Shown: positions 27,162 to 35,734 of the stretch, in pieces
Layout of the letters: each line of letters starts with the position of its first letter
Position numbering within the stretch: the stretch's first letter is position 1
Notes under the pieces: model-generated
What the model saw: only the letters and a program-made list of their open reading frames with translations
Database searches by the model: none
Told to the model about the DNA's origin: nothing
Translations under genes and position numbers: made by a program
From: Paenibacillus sp. JQZ6Y-1
Lineage (GTDB): Bacteria > Bacillota > Bacilli > Paenibacillales > Paenibacillaceae
Length of the DNA: 64,000 nt
Assembly: GCF_040719145.1 (NCBI RefSeq)
Contig: NZ_JBFDUZ010000001.1
Location: 682,001 to 746,000, forward strand
Direction: 5' to 3'

Positions 27162-27789
27162 CCATGATATGGTACGTATGGGATTGAAGACGTATCTCAT
27201 GCTGGATGATCGGTTTGAGGTAATTGCCGAAGCGTCGGATGGACAACAGGTTATTCAGCTGTTAGAGCAAGGAATGGACGGAGTCATGCCCGATTTGATT
27301 TTGATGGATATGATGATGCCAGTCATGAACGGAGTCGAGGCAACCCGTCATTTGATACGCCAATATCCCTATTTGAAAATAGTGATTCTGACCAGCTTTC
27401 TAGAAGACGAAATGGTCGTCGAGGCGATTGAGGCGGGAGCAGTCAGTTATATTTTAAAAACGGTTTCTGCGGAAGAATTGATCTATGCCCTACAAGGAGC
27501 CAGTCGCGGTATGCCTGTTATGACGGGCGATATTTCGCAAGCCTTGACGCGTGGGCTTCGTCAGCGCAGCACCAATCAGGAGGAATCATCCGATCTGACC
27601 GCACGTGAGCGCGAAGTATTGATGCTGATTGCTGAGGGGCTGAGCAACAAGGAGATCGCTGAAGAACTGCATATTAGTATCAAAACGGTCAAAACGCATG
27701 TTAGCAATCTGCTTATGAAATGCGAGCTGGAAGATCGTACACAGCTGGCGATTTTTGCGCATCGCAAAGGTTGGGTTACGCAATATTAA
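27124..27789 (+). CDS. liaR: LiaR response regulator
   Basis: A 221-aa NarL/FixJ-family regulator. The receiver domain has ILLADDHDMVRMG, the phosphoacceptor Asp in LILMDMMMPV, and VILTSF and YILKTV. The C-terminal LuxR-type helix-turn-helix reads LTAREREVLMLIAEGLSNKE and LHISIKTVKTHVSNL. ATG 27124 follows AGGGGAGCGG. It overlaps liaS by 38 bp. No liaIH target genes are nearby. Confidence 0.92.
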   Translation: MSVDKIKILLADDHDMVRMGLKTYLMLDDRFEVIAEASDGQQVIQLLEQGMDGVMPDLILMDMMMPVMNGVEATRHLIRQYPYLKIVILTSFLEDEMVVEAIEAGAVSYILKTVSAEELIYALQGASRGMPVMTGDISQALTRGLRQRSTNQEESSDLTAREREVLMLIAEGLSNKEIAEELHISIKTVKTHVSNLLMKCELEDRTQLAIFAHRKGWVTQY

Positions 27790-27848
27790 GCTATATTTCA
27801 TACGAAAATGGCTTGTACATCTCATTCATATGACGTTCATAATCCATC

Positions 27849-27873
27849 AAACCGCTGATACTGGCGGTTTTTT
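27849..27873 (+). terminator. Terminator of liaFSR
   Basis: AAACCGC pairs with GCGGTTT, followed by TTT. Confidence 0.8.
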
Positions 27874-27920
27874 GCTGTTTTTGCATACTTATTTTGGCAA
27901 GCTGGCGAGGATTTATTTTC

Positions 27921-27968
27921 TTTTTAATTGATTTTAATGTGAAGTTAAGGTTAATAAGCGAATATAAC
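27921..27968 (+). promoter_or_regulatory. Three 11-bp direct repeats before a -10 element upstream of htrA
   Basis: TTAA-centred half-sites repeat every 11 bp (27921-27931, 27932-27942, 27943-27953). A TATAAC -10-like hexamer lies at 27963-27968. Head-to-tail sites one helical turn apart are the usual OmpR-family binding mode; the OmpR-type regulator encoded downstream is a candidate. Confidence 0.45.
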
Positions 27969-28041
27969 AATGTACCAAATGAGACGTAACCCGATACACA
28001 GGCATTGCACTCATATCATGGGAATCTGGGAGGTTTTCTTC

Positions 28042-29757
28042 ATGGAAGATAAGAACAAAAATCAGTTTAATAACGGCCAGAACGATGCAGGCCAAAACAA
28101 TCATACAGCAAACCCTGCTTCAAACGAACCGACTAGCGAGCAATCGCACTACTATTCATACGGTCCTTTTCAATCGCTCAACAAAGACAACAACAATGAG
28201 CAATCGTCAACCTCATCCGATCATCAGGTAGAAGTGACGCCTCCTGCTCCAGTTCGTCCCATTTACAGCGCGGACTCCAACAATGCGATGCAAAGCAACT
28301 CGCAGAATGATCATCTCAACAATCTGCAAAATACCGGCAACGGCAATGGCGGATACAACGGATATAACGGTAATGGATATGGTGGCAATGACGGAAACAA
28401 CCGCAAACCTCAATTCCAGTACAACAAACCAAAAAGCCCTGTCAAAACAGTGATCGCTTCCGTACTTGCCGGCATGATCCTAATGACTGGTGGGATGTAT
28501 GGTGCAGATCGTGCGAACCTGTTTACAGGCGGTGAAGCTGCTGCAACCACAACAGGCACAGCATCTACAACGAACGCGACACCAACAGAAAGCAACACCG
28601 TAACACAGGCAGCATTACCTGCTGGATCAGCGGATGTGGCGGACGTAGTAAAAACAGCAAGTCCAGCTGTTGTCAAAATCGAAACGTACACCAATTCCAG
28701 CTCCGGTGGCGGAAGCAGCAGCAACCCGAATTATAGCGATCCGATGTACCGATTCTTCTTCGGTGATCAGTTCGGTGGCGGTGACAGCGGCTCTGGTGGT
28801 TCAGGTTCCGGCAATGGCGGCGGTAGCGGCAGTGGTTCATCCGGCGGCTTGACTCCGCTCGGCATTGGCTCCGGTTTTATTTTCGATAAAAGCGGCTATA
28901 TTCTGACCAATGCTCACGTAGTGGGCGATGCCAGTACCATTCAAGTCACACTGGAAGATAACAAAACACCGTATGAAGCCAAACTGATGGGCAAAAGCAC
29001 AGATCTTGACCTGGCTGTACTGAAAATTGAGCCAACCGAAGGTCAAACCGATTTCCCTTACATTTCTTTGGGCAACTCGGATAATGTAGCCATCGGTAGC
29101 TGGTTGGTAGCTATTGGTAACCCACAGGGCTTTGACCACACAGTCACAGCAGGTGTACTGAGTGCGAAAGAGCGTAGTATTACCGCTTCTGACGCTTCCA
29201 ACGGCGAATCGACCAAATATCAGCATCTGCTGCAAACTGATGCTTCGATTAACCCAGGTAACTCTGGTGGTCCGCTGCTGAATATGCAAGGACAAGTGAT
29301 CGGGATCAATACTGCGGTAAGTGAAGATGCCCAAGGTATCGGCTTTGCGATTCCGTCCAACGAGGTTGCGAAAGTCGTAGATAACCTGAAAAATGGGAAA
29401 GAAATTCCGGCAACTCCGGTTCCATTTATCGGCGCATCTCTGATGACGCTGACACCGGAAATTTCCAAACAGCTGGGTATCGATACAACGAGCGGTTCGG
29501 TTGTAACCGAAGTGCTGTACAGATCTCCTGCTTACCAGGCTGACCTGCGCTCGTACGATGTCATTACTGGTATCAATGGTACTACCTATACCAATAGCCA
29601 AGATTTGATCGCCGCAATTCAAAAACTAAAAGTCGGCGATAATGCAACACTGAACATCATCCGTGATGGCAAGAAAATGGACCTGAAAGTAGCAATCGGT
29701 GATCGCAATCAATACGAGAAAACCGTAGGCACTTCCGGTACAGAGAGCAATCAATAA
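28042..29757 (+). CDS. htrA: HtrA/DegP-like membrane-anchored serine protease
   Basis: A 571-aa quality-control protease for exported proteins. Residues 1-130 are an Asn/Gln/Gly-rich cytoplasmic tail, then one membrane helix (about 132-153), a Thr/Ser linker and a trypsin-like domain interrupted early by a Gly/Ser-rich loop. The triad is His292 (LTNAHVV), Asp323 (DLDLAVLK) and Ser408 (NPGNSGGPLL). One PDZ domain follows (TSGSVVTEVLYRSPAYQADLRSYDVI). ATG 28042 has GGGAGG upstream. It is followed by a two-component pair that may regulate it, as CssRS does in Bacillus. Confidence 0.9.
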   Translation: MEDKNKNQFNNGQNDAGQNNHTANPASNEPTSEQSHYYSYGPFQSLNKDNNNEQSSTSSDHQVEVTPPAPVRPIYSADSNNAMQSNSQNDHLNNLQNTGNGNGGYNGYNGNGYGGNDGNNRKPQFQYNKPKSPVKTVIASVLAGMILMTGGMYGADRANLFTGGEAAATTTGTASTTNATPTESNTVTQAALPAGSADVADVVKTASPAVVKIETYTNSSSGGGSSSNPNYSDPMYRFFFGDQFGGGDSGSGGSGSGNGGGSGSGSSGGLTPLGIGSGFIFDKSGYILTNAHVVGDASTIQVTLEDNKTPYEAKLMGKSTDLDLAVLKIEPTEGQTDFPYISLGNSDNVAIGSWLVAIGNPQGFDHTVTAGVLSAKERSITASDASNGESTKYQHLLQTDASINPGNSGGPLLNMQGQVIGINTAVSEDAQGIGFAIPSNEVAKVVDNLKNGKEIPATPVPFIGASLMTLTPEISKQLGIDTTSGSVVTEVLYRSPAYQADLRSYDVITGINGTTYTNSQDLIAAIQKLKVGDNATLNIIRDGKKMDLKVAIGDRNQYEKTVGTSGTESNQ

Positions 29758-29784
29758 TCGCAAGCGCGATTTTATATAGCAAAC

Positions 29785-29813
29785 AGGCGGAAGGGGTATC
29801 CTTTCCGCCTTTT
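29785..29813 (+). terminator. Terminator of htrA
   Basis: AGGCGGAAGG pairs with CCTTTCCGCCT, followed by TTTTG. Confidence 0.8.
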
Positions 29814-29905
29814 GTATGGGCAGCACATATAGTGTATTTTTGAATTCATTGTTACAATAAGACTAATAATCACATTACAGAACGACGATCAAAGGAGAAG
29901 CTGCC

Positions 29906-30595
29906 ATGAGACCTACCATTCTAATTATTGATGACGATGAAAAAATTATTTCCATGCTCCGCCGAGGGCTGGCATTTGAAGGATATGAAGTATTGACCGC
30001 TTCGAATGGAGCGGAAGGATTAAGTAAAATGCTTGAAAATGATCCTGCGCTAATGGTGCTGGATGTGATGATGCCACAAGTGGATGGCTTTGAAGTATGC
30101 CGCCGTGTGCGCGAAGCAGGCATTTCTGTGCCGATTTTGATGTTGACCGCTAAGGATGAGGTGGAGAATCGGGTCAAAGGGCTTGATGCTGGCGCAGACG
30201 ATTATCTGGTGAAGCCGTTTGCCTTGGAGGAGCTGCTAGCACGCGTACGGGCGCTTCTGCGCCGTAAACCGGATGCAGATAGCTCTAACAGTAACCGATT
30301 GAGCTTTGAGGATCTGACGCTGGATGCGGATGCGCGCGAAGTGACACGCGACGGCAACCGACTAGAACTGACTGCCAAGGAATTTGAACTGCTGCATCTG
30401 TTTATGCAAAATCCGAAGCGTGTGCTTTCGCGTGACCTGATCATGGACAAAATCTGGGGCTATGATTATAGCGGCGAATCCAATGTGCTTGAAGTGTATA
30501 TTGCGATGCTGCGCCAAAAAACGGAAGAACATGGCGGCAAACGCCTGATTCAAACGATCCGTGGTGCCGGTTACATTCTGCGAAACAACACCTAA
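29906..30595 (+). CDS. OmpR-family response regulator
   Basis: A 229-aa regulator. The receiver domain shows IIDDDEKI, the phosphoacceptor in LMVLDVMMPQVDG, MLTAKD and YLVKPF. The winged helix C-terminus shows LTAKEFELLHLFMQNP, VLEVYIAMLRQKTE and IRGAGYIL. It resembles MprA and PrrA types. AAAGGAGAAGC precedes the ATG. The cognate kinase begins 16 bases after its stop. Confidence 0.92.
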   Translation: MRPTILIIDDDEKIISMLRRGLAFEGYEVLTASNGAEGLSKMLENDPALMVLDVMMPQVDGFEVCRRVREAGISVPILMLTAKDEVENRVKGLDAGADDYLVKPFALEELLARVRALLRRKPDADSSNSNRLSFEDLTLDADAREVTRDGNRLELTAKEFELLHLFMQNPKRVLSRDLIMDKIWGYDYSGESNVLEVYIAMLRQKTEEHGGKRLIQTIRGAGYILRNNT

Positions 30596-30611
30596 GGAAA
30601 GGACGGACAGT

Positions 30612-32237
30612 ATGTCAATACGCTTGCGACTGACAGTATGGTATTCCGGCATATTAGCGGTAACATTGATGCTGTTCAGTGTAGCCATTTACGCCTTTGT
30701 CTATTTTAATACGTATCAAGACCTGCGTGACCGTTTGCTCGATCAGGCGACTCATACGGAGATCTTGCCTGTACCTGTCGATAGTACGCGTGTACAATTG
30801 TGGATTTCGCAGGAAGATCACAATCGTTTAACGGAAGCAGGGTTTCGTGTCAAGCTAGGCAATTATACAGATTCGTCTTTGGAACTTAGCGATACGGGTT
30901 CTTTTTTTAAATCGCCGCCTGTGAATAAAATTCCTATTGAGCCTCAACAAGTTCAATATAAAAGCCGTACTTATCTCGTATACTATTCGCCTATTCTGAA
31001 TCTGGATCAAGCGATTAGCGGACCCAAAAATCAAATATTGGGTGTGCGTATTGTTGCGACTGATATGACCGATTCTCAGCAACTCTTTGGCGATTTGCGT
31101 GTCACGTTGATTGTCGGCTCGCTGGCGACGCTCTTTATTGCGTTTACGCTCGGCTTATTCTTGGCGCGCAAATCCATGGCACCGATTGGTAAAGTCATCA
31201 AGGCTGCCAACCAGATTCAGGACGGAAAAGACCTTAGCGTGCGTATTGATTACGACGGCCCTGCGGATGAGATCGGTCAACTGATCAGTACAGTGAACGG
31301 GATGTTTGGACGGACGGAAGTCTTTTACAAAGAACTTGCCGAAGCCTACACCGCTCAGCGTCGTTTTGTATCGGACGCGTCTCATGAGCTGCGGACACCG
31401 CTAACAACGATTCGTGGGAATGTGGATCTGCTGCAAAAAGCATGGAACAAAAAGCCAGACGAAGCTCCGCATCTGGATGAAGCGATGCTAAAAGAGCTGT
31501 CAATGGAAGCGATCAATGACATTTCTGACGAAGCCAAACGGATGAGTCGTCTCGTGAATGATATGCTGTCGCTTGCACGCGCTGATGCTGGACAAACGAT
31601 CATGAAGGATGCATTGCCTGCAGGTGAATTGCTGGAGGAAGTGGTACGCCGAGCACAGTTTATTCCACACCGCGCCGACTGGCAGCCAGACGTTTCGCCA
31701 CAGCTGCATGAGTACTTTGTGTATGGCAACAAAGATTATTTACAGCAAATGCTGTTTATCTTTATTGAAAATGCGTTTAAATATACGCCGGAAGGTATCG
31801 TTACGTTGGATACCGTTTTGTATCCAGATCAGATCGGTATTCGGATTAGCGATAGCGGAATTGGTATGGATCAGGAAGAAGTGCCGCATATCTTTGAACG
31901 CTTCTATCGGGCGGATGAATCGCGTGGTGTAACGCCGGGTACAGGATTGGGGCTGTCTATCGCCAAATGGATTATCGATGCTCATGAAGGCTCTGTAGAG
32001 GTAGTTACCGCCAAAGGCAAAGGAACGACCTTTGTCATCTGGCTACCGCTAGCTGCGGTACCGGTAGAGAGCGAGATTCTGGCGGAGAAATTACCAGATG
32101 GTGAAGAAATATTGGAAATGAAGCCAGATCGCGATACGCGTAAACCAAGCCGTCGTGATGCGAAAAAGAAATCGGAAAAACAAGCGGAAAAGAACGGAAA
32201 AGGCGACAATAAGTCTGATTATCCTTTTTCTCTTTAA
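30612..32237 (+). CDS. Sensor histidine kinase paired with the OmpR-type regulator
   Basis: A 541-aa membrane kinase. Membrane helix one is at about 12-32, then an outer domain of about 150 residues, helix two (LIVGSLATLFIAFTLGLFLA), HAMP, the phosphoacceptor helix SDASHELRTPLTTIRGNVD, and the ATPase domain with IENAFKYTPEG, ISDSGIGMD and GTGLGLSIAKWI. The last ~30 residues are an unusual Lys/Glu-rich tail. ATG 30612 was chosen for the AAGGAAAGGACGG upstream. Likely partner of the regulator before it; htrA upstream is a plausible target. Confidence 0.9.
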   Translation: MSIRLRLTVWYSGILAVTLMLFSVAIYAFVYFNTYQDLRDRLLDQATHTEILPVPVDSTRVQLWISQEDHNRLTEAGFRVKLGNYTDSSLELSDTGSFFKSPPVNKIPIEPQQVQYKSRTYLVYYSPILNLDQAISGPKNQILGVRIVATDMTDSQQLFGDLRVTLIVGSLATLFIAFTLGLFLARKSMAPIGKVIKAANQIQDGKDLSVRIDYDGPADEIGQLISTVNGMFGRTEVFYKELAEAYTAQRRFVSDASHELRTPLTTIRGNVDLLQKAWNKKPDEAPHLDEAMLKELSMEAINDISDEAKRMSRLVNDMLSLARADAGQTIMKDALPAGELLEEVVRRAQFIPHRADWQPDVSPQLHEYFVYGNKDYLQQMLFIFIENAFKYTPEGIVTLDTVLYPDQIGIRISDSGIGMDQEEVPHIFERFYRADESRGVTPGTGLGLSIAKWIIDAHEGSVEVVTAKGKGTTFVIWLPLAAVPVESEILAEKLPDGEEILEMKPDRDTRKPSRRDAKKKSEKQAEKNGKGDNKSDYPFSL

Positions 32238-32295
32238 ATTCCCTTGTATGGCATGACGAACCATCTAGGAACAGATAAGAAGGCATCTACATCAT

Positions 32296-32350
32296 GGCAC
32301 AGCTGACATTCGGATAATCGTACGTTCCGAAACGTCGGCTGTGCCTTTCC
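32296..32350 (+). terminator. Terminator after the kinase gene
   Basis: GGCACAGC pairs with GCTGTGCC, and an inner TTCGGA pairs with TCCGAA. The T tail is short (TTTCC). Confidence 0.55.
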
Positions 32351-32431
32351 TGTCACCGCCTCAATAAGGTATAATGAAATTGTTGTTGCTCTATTGCGAG
32401 CAAACCCCAGAAAGCAGGTGTTAAGCCCATC

Positions 32432-33406
32432 ATGGAAATCGTAAAAATTGCGCCACGCGGATACTGTTACGGTGTCGTTGACGCTATGGTGATTGCACAG
32501 CAGGCCGCACAGAACCCGGATCTGCCGCGACCGATTTATATACTTGGCATGATTGTCCACAATAGTCATGTGACCAAAGCTTTTGAAGATCAAGGTATCG
32601 TAACACTGGATGGACCGAATCGTCTGGATATTCTCGATCAGGTAGATAGCGGAACGATCATTTTCACCGCTCACGGCGTATCGCCAGAAGTTCGCCGAGT
32701 GGCACGGGAAAAAGGGCTCACTACAGTAGACGCAACCTGCCCTGATGTAACCCGCACTCATGACCTAATTCGTGAGAAAACAGCGGAAGGCTATCATGTT
32801 ATCTATATCGGTAAAAGGAATCACCCTGAGCCGGAAGGTGCCATCGGCGTTGCACCAGACTATGTGCATCTGATCGAAAAGGAAGAGGAAATCGACGGAC
32901 TGGAAGTGGATGCACAGCGCATTCTGATTACCAACCAGACGACGATGAGTCAGTGGGACATCCGTAAGATTATGGAGCGTTTGCAGGAGAAGTTCCCGCA
33001 TGCTGAAGTGCATAACGAGATTTGCTTGGCTACTCAGGTTCGTCAGGAAGCGGTCGCTGAGCAAGCTGGACAGGCTGAGCTAGTTATTGTAGTTGGTGAT
33101 CCACGCAGTAATAACTCGAACCGTCTGGCTCAAGTATCGGAGCAAATCGCTGGTGTTACGGCTTATCGAATCTCTGATATTACAGAGCTGAAACGGGAAT
33201 GGTTAATCGGTAAATCCAGAGTTGCCGTTACAGCAGGTGCATCCACCCCAACACCAATTACCAAAGAAGTGATCGGGTATCTGGAAAAGTATGATAACGA
33301 CGATGCTTCCACTTGGGAGATCGTTCGTACTGTGAACCCAAACCGTCTGCTGCCGCCAGCACGCGAGAAAAAAGGCAGAACAACCAATCAGCCGGTTCGC
33401 CGTTAA
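32432..33406 (+). CDS. ispH: 4-hydroxy-3-methylbut-2-enyl diphosphate reductase IspH
   Basis: A 324-aa iron-sulfur enzyme making IPP and DMAPP, the last step of the MEP isoprenoid pathway. The three cluster cysteines are Cys12 in RGYCYGV, one in VDATCPDV and one in NEICLAT. Substrate-site blocks [34 protein letters not shown] and TAGASTPTP are intact. The Lys/Arg-rich C-terminal tail ([14 protein letters not shown]) is not part of the core. AGCAGGTG precedes the ATG at somewhat long spacing. Confidence 0.95.
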   Translation: MEIVKIAPRGYCYGVVDAMVIAQQAAQNPDLPRPIYILGMIVHNSHVTKAFEDQGIVTLDGPNRLDILDQVDSGTIIFTAHGVSPEVRRVAREKGLTTVDATCPDVTRTHDLIREKTAEGYHVIYIGKRNHPEPEGAIGVAPDYVHLIEKEEEIDGLEVDAQRILITNQTTMSQWDIRKIMERLQEKFPHAEVHNEICLATQVRQEAVAEQAGQAELVIVVGDPRSNNSNRLAQVSEQIAGVTAYRISDITELKREWLIGKSRVAVTAGASTPTPITKEVIGYLEKYDNDDASTWEIVRTVNPNRLLPPAREKKGRTTNQPVRR

Positions 33407-33510
33407 ACAGCGCTCACAGGCAGTTGAACACAAGCGTATAGACGATTGAACACGAATGGAAAGATGGATCATAGATCATAAGTCCAAATTCCCTCAATCG
33501 TATATAGTCC

Positions 33511-33554
33511 AAGAACCGTGCTCTTCCCTATTGGGTGAGACACGGTTCTTTTTG
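33511..33554 (+). terminator. Terminator of ispH
   Basis: AAGAACCGTG pairs with CACGGTTCTT, followed by TTTG. From here to 33822 the DNA is AT-rich leader sequence with no gene. Confidence 0.85.
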
Positions 33555-33822
33555 TTGTATGTCTATATGTTACGTTGGATGATCTACCTATGGTGTTGCA
33601 TTTTCGTCACAACTAGAATCATTGACATGAACAAGTAAAAGCTGTATATTTACTTTAGTGATTAAAAGCTTAAAAGCGTGTAAGCTAAAAAGCACAAAAT
33701 CGTTAAAGTGAATGCGAACGATTCATTTGCATGAATGCTATAGTACGAAGCGTAATCCATGATCTGTATTAACAATCGTAATGTTCAAAACTATACAATC
33801 CCACAGGAGAGGAAGATTTATT

Positions 33823-34887
33823 ATGATTATCCATGTATCTAAACAAACATCGCAGGAGCAATTGAACCAGATTGTAGAACTGATACAACAAGAAGGCGTG
33901 CAGGCGAATGTGTCACATGCGGCGGATCGTATCGTTGTTGGTATGATCGGCTCGGTGAAACCAGCGCTGGTTGAACGTTTGCAACAGATGAGTGGTGTAC
34001 AGTCAGTGAACAAAGTGTCCAAATCCTACAAGCTTGCTAGCCGTGAATTTCATCCTGAAAATACAGTCATTCGTATCGGCGATGTGACTATCGGTGGTGG
34101 AGAGTTGGTCGTGATGGGTGGTCCTTGTGCAGTAGAATCGCCACAGCAAATTGACGAAATCGCTCGTCTGGTTAAAGCCGCAGGCGGTCAGGTGCTGCGC
34201 GGTGGTGCATTTAAACCACGTACTGGGCCATACAGCTTCCAAGGCGTAGGTGTGGAAGGTCTCATTATGATGGCAGAAGCAGGCAAAAAGCATGGTCTAC
34301 TGACTATCACCGAGGTGATGACACCAGAGTATGTTGATATTTGTGCGGAATACGCAGATATTTTACAGGTGGGTACGCGCAATATGCAGAACTTTGATCT
34401 GCTGCGTAAGCTAGGTGAGATTCGTAAGCCAGTCTTGCTGAAACGCGGATTTAGCGCAACCTATGACGAGCTGCTGAATGCTGCGGAATACATTCTGGCA
34501 GGCGGTAATCCCGATGTAATGCTGTGCGAGCGCGGTATTCGTACATTTGAATCGTACACCCGTAATACGCTCGATCTGTCAGCCATTCCCGTGCTACAAC
34601 AGCTGAGTCATCTACCGGTCATTTCCGATCCAAGTCATGGTACAGGTCGCCGTGAGCTGGTAGAACCGATGACGCGTGCCTCGGTAGCAGCAGGTGCAGA
34701 CGGTCTGATTATCGAAATGCACACAGATCCAGACAACTCTATGACCGGCGATGGCGTTCAATCGCTGTTCCCAGATCAATTTGCCAATTTGCTGCGTCAG
34801 CTGGAACAACTGTCTCCAATCATTGGCAAAAGCTTCAATACGCCAAAAGCACCAGCAGCAGCTTTTGCAACTTCTGTGCAGTCTTAA
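33823..34887 (+). CDS. aroF: 3-deoxy-7-phosphoheptulonate (DAHP) synthase
   Basis: A 354-aa class I-beta DAHP synthase that condenses PEP and erythrose-4-phosphate at the start of the shikimate pathway. Residues 1 to about 70 form a ferredoxin-like regulatory domain ([13 protein letters not shown]), as in Thermotoga DAHP synthase, where it mediates feedback inhibition. The barrel shows [42 protein letters not shown] and [13 protein letters not shown] 33823 follows ACAGGAGAGG; an earlier in-frame ATG at 33781 has no such site. Confidence 0.93.
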   Translation: MIIHVSKQTSQEQLNQIVELIQQEGVQANVSHAADRIVVGMIGSVKPALVERLQQMSGVQSVNKVSKSYKLASREFHPENTVIRIGDVTIGGGELVVMGGPCAVESPQQIDEIARLVKAAGGQVLRGGAFKPRTGPYSFQGVGVEGLIMMAEAGKKHGLLTITEVMTPEYVDICAEYADILQVGTRNMQNFDLLRKLGEIRKPVLLKRGFSATYDELLNAAEYILAGGNPDVMLCERGIRTFESYTRNTLDLSAIPVLQQLSHLPVISDPSHGTGRRELVEPMTRASVAAGADGLIIEMHTDPDNSMTGDGVQSLFPDQFANLLRQLEQLSPIIGKSFNTPKAPAAAFATSVQS

Positions 34888-35089
34888 CATCAGGATGCTA
34901 AATAAGCATACTCATCGTTTCTAGAACGATAACTAACACGCATATTGATTAGGAAAAGGGCATGGCATTGGATAGGGGCTATCCTTGCGGGTAGGCATGT
35001 TATTCTTGCCCATGAGTGTAGTAGACGTGCCATGCTTGCAGGTATATAGGCTGCTCTTGTAGATATGTAAGCAATCAATATAAATAGCC

Positions 35090-35124
35090 AAAGCCGAAGA
35101 GAGTGCATCATTTTCGGCTTTTTG
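35090..35124 (+). terminator. Terminator downstream of the DAHP synthase gene
   Basis: AAGCCGAA pairs with TTCGGCTT and is followed by TTT. It lies 200 bp past the stop codon. Confidence 0.75.
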
Positions 35125-35328
35125 GTGTGCATTGGAATCTTATGATTGGGGGGGAGCTTCACATATCGAATTCTTGTAAAAAAGGCGGATGTGAATAGAA
35201 AGCCAGATGTCTATAAGTGGATGGACAATGAGCATATAAAAGAGGAATGTAAGAGCGATTTCTGCTCCCATTACGCCCTTTTACAACAAGTGCAAAAAAA
35301 TAGACATTAATCACAAATCGTGAGAACA

Positions 35329-35363
35329 AAAAGACCGCCAGATCAAGGGATGGCGGTCTTTTT
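35329..35363. terminator. Orphan terminator
   Basis: AAAAGACCGCCA pairs with TGGCGGTCTTTT, with T runs on both strands. No gene is recognisable between 35125 and 35328. The rest of 35364-35577 is AT-rich with nothing I can name. Confidence 0.75.
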
Positions 35364-35577
35364 GTTGTGTCCATCGATGTCTCAAAATAGCAATGTAAGC
35401 TGTTTCATAATGAGTGTATATAGATGCTCGACTTGTAGTTTGCGCATGAAAGGAGTAATATGCCTTTTAAATATATTGCTGGTTTGACGCTTTAAAGCGG
35501 TTGATACATACCATCAGTAGTCAGGATATTGTAATCGCCGATTGACGAGTATAATTCTTTTTTGGTAAGCTAAGAAG

Positions 35578-35646
35578 TGTAAGCATATCTTACATTTCAG
35601 CCAGAAATATATTACATGGCTATTGACGATGTTAGGTTTAAGGTTT
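35578..35646 (+). promoter_or_regulatory. GlnR/TnrA box and promoter of glnA
   Basis: TGTAAGCATATCTTACA at 35578-35594 matches the GlnR/TnrA consensus TGTNA-N7-TNACA exactly. Downstream are TTGACG (35623-35628) and TATAAT with an 18-bp spacer, ending near 35652. This is the layout of nitrogen-controlled glnRA promoters in Bacillus. Confidence 0.8.
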
Positions 35647-35734
35647 TATAATGACGACAGAAAAAAAACGAGAAAATGAACATTGAACCTTAGAAAAAGT
35701 TGTAATGTTCGGAAATTTGGGGAGGAAAGTACAA

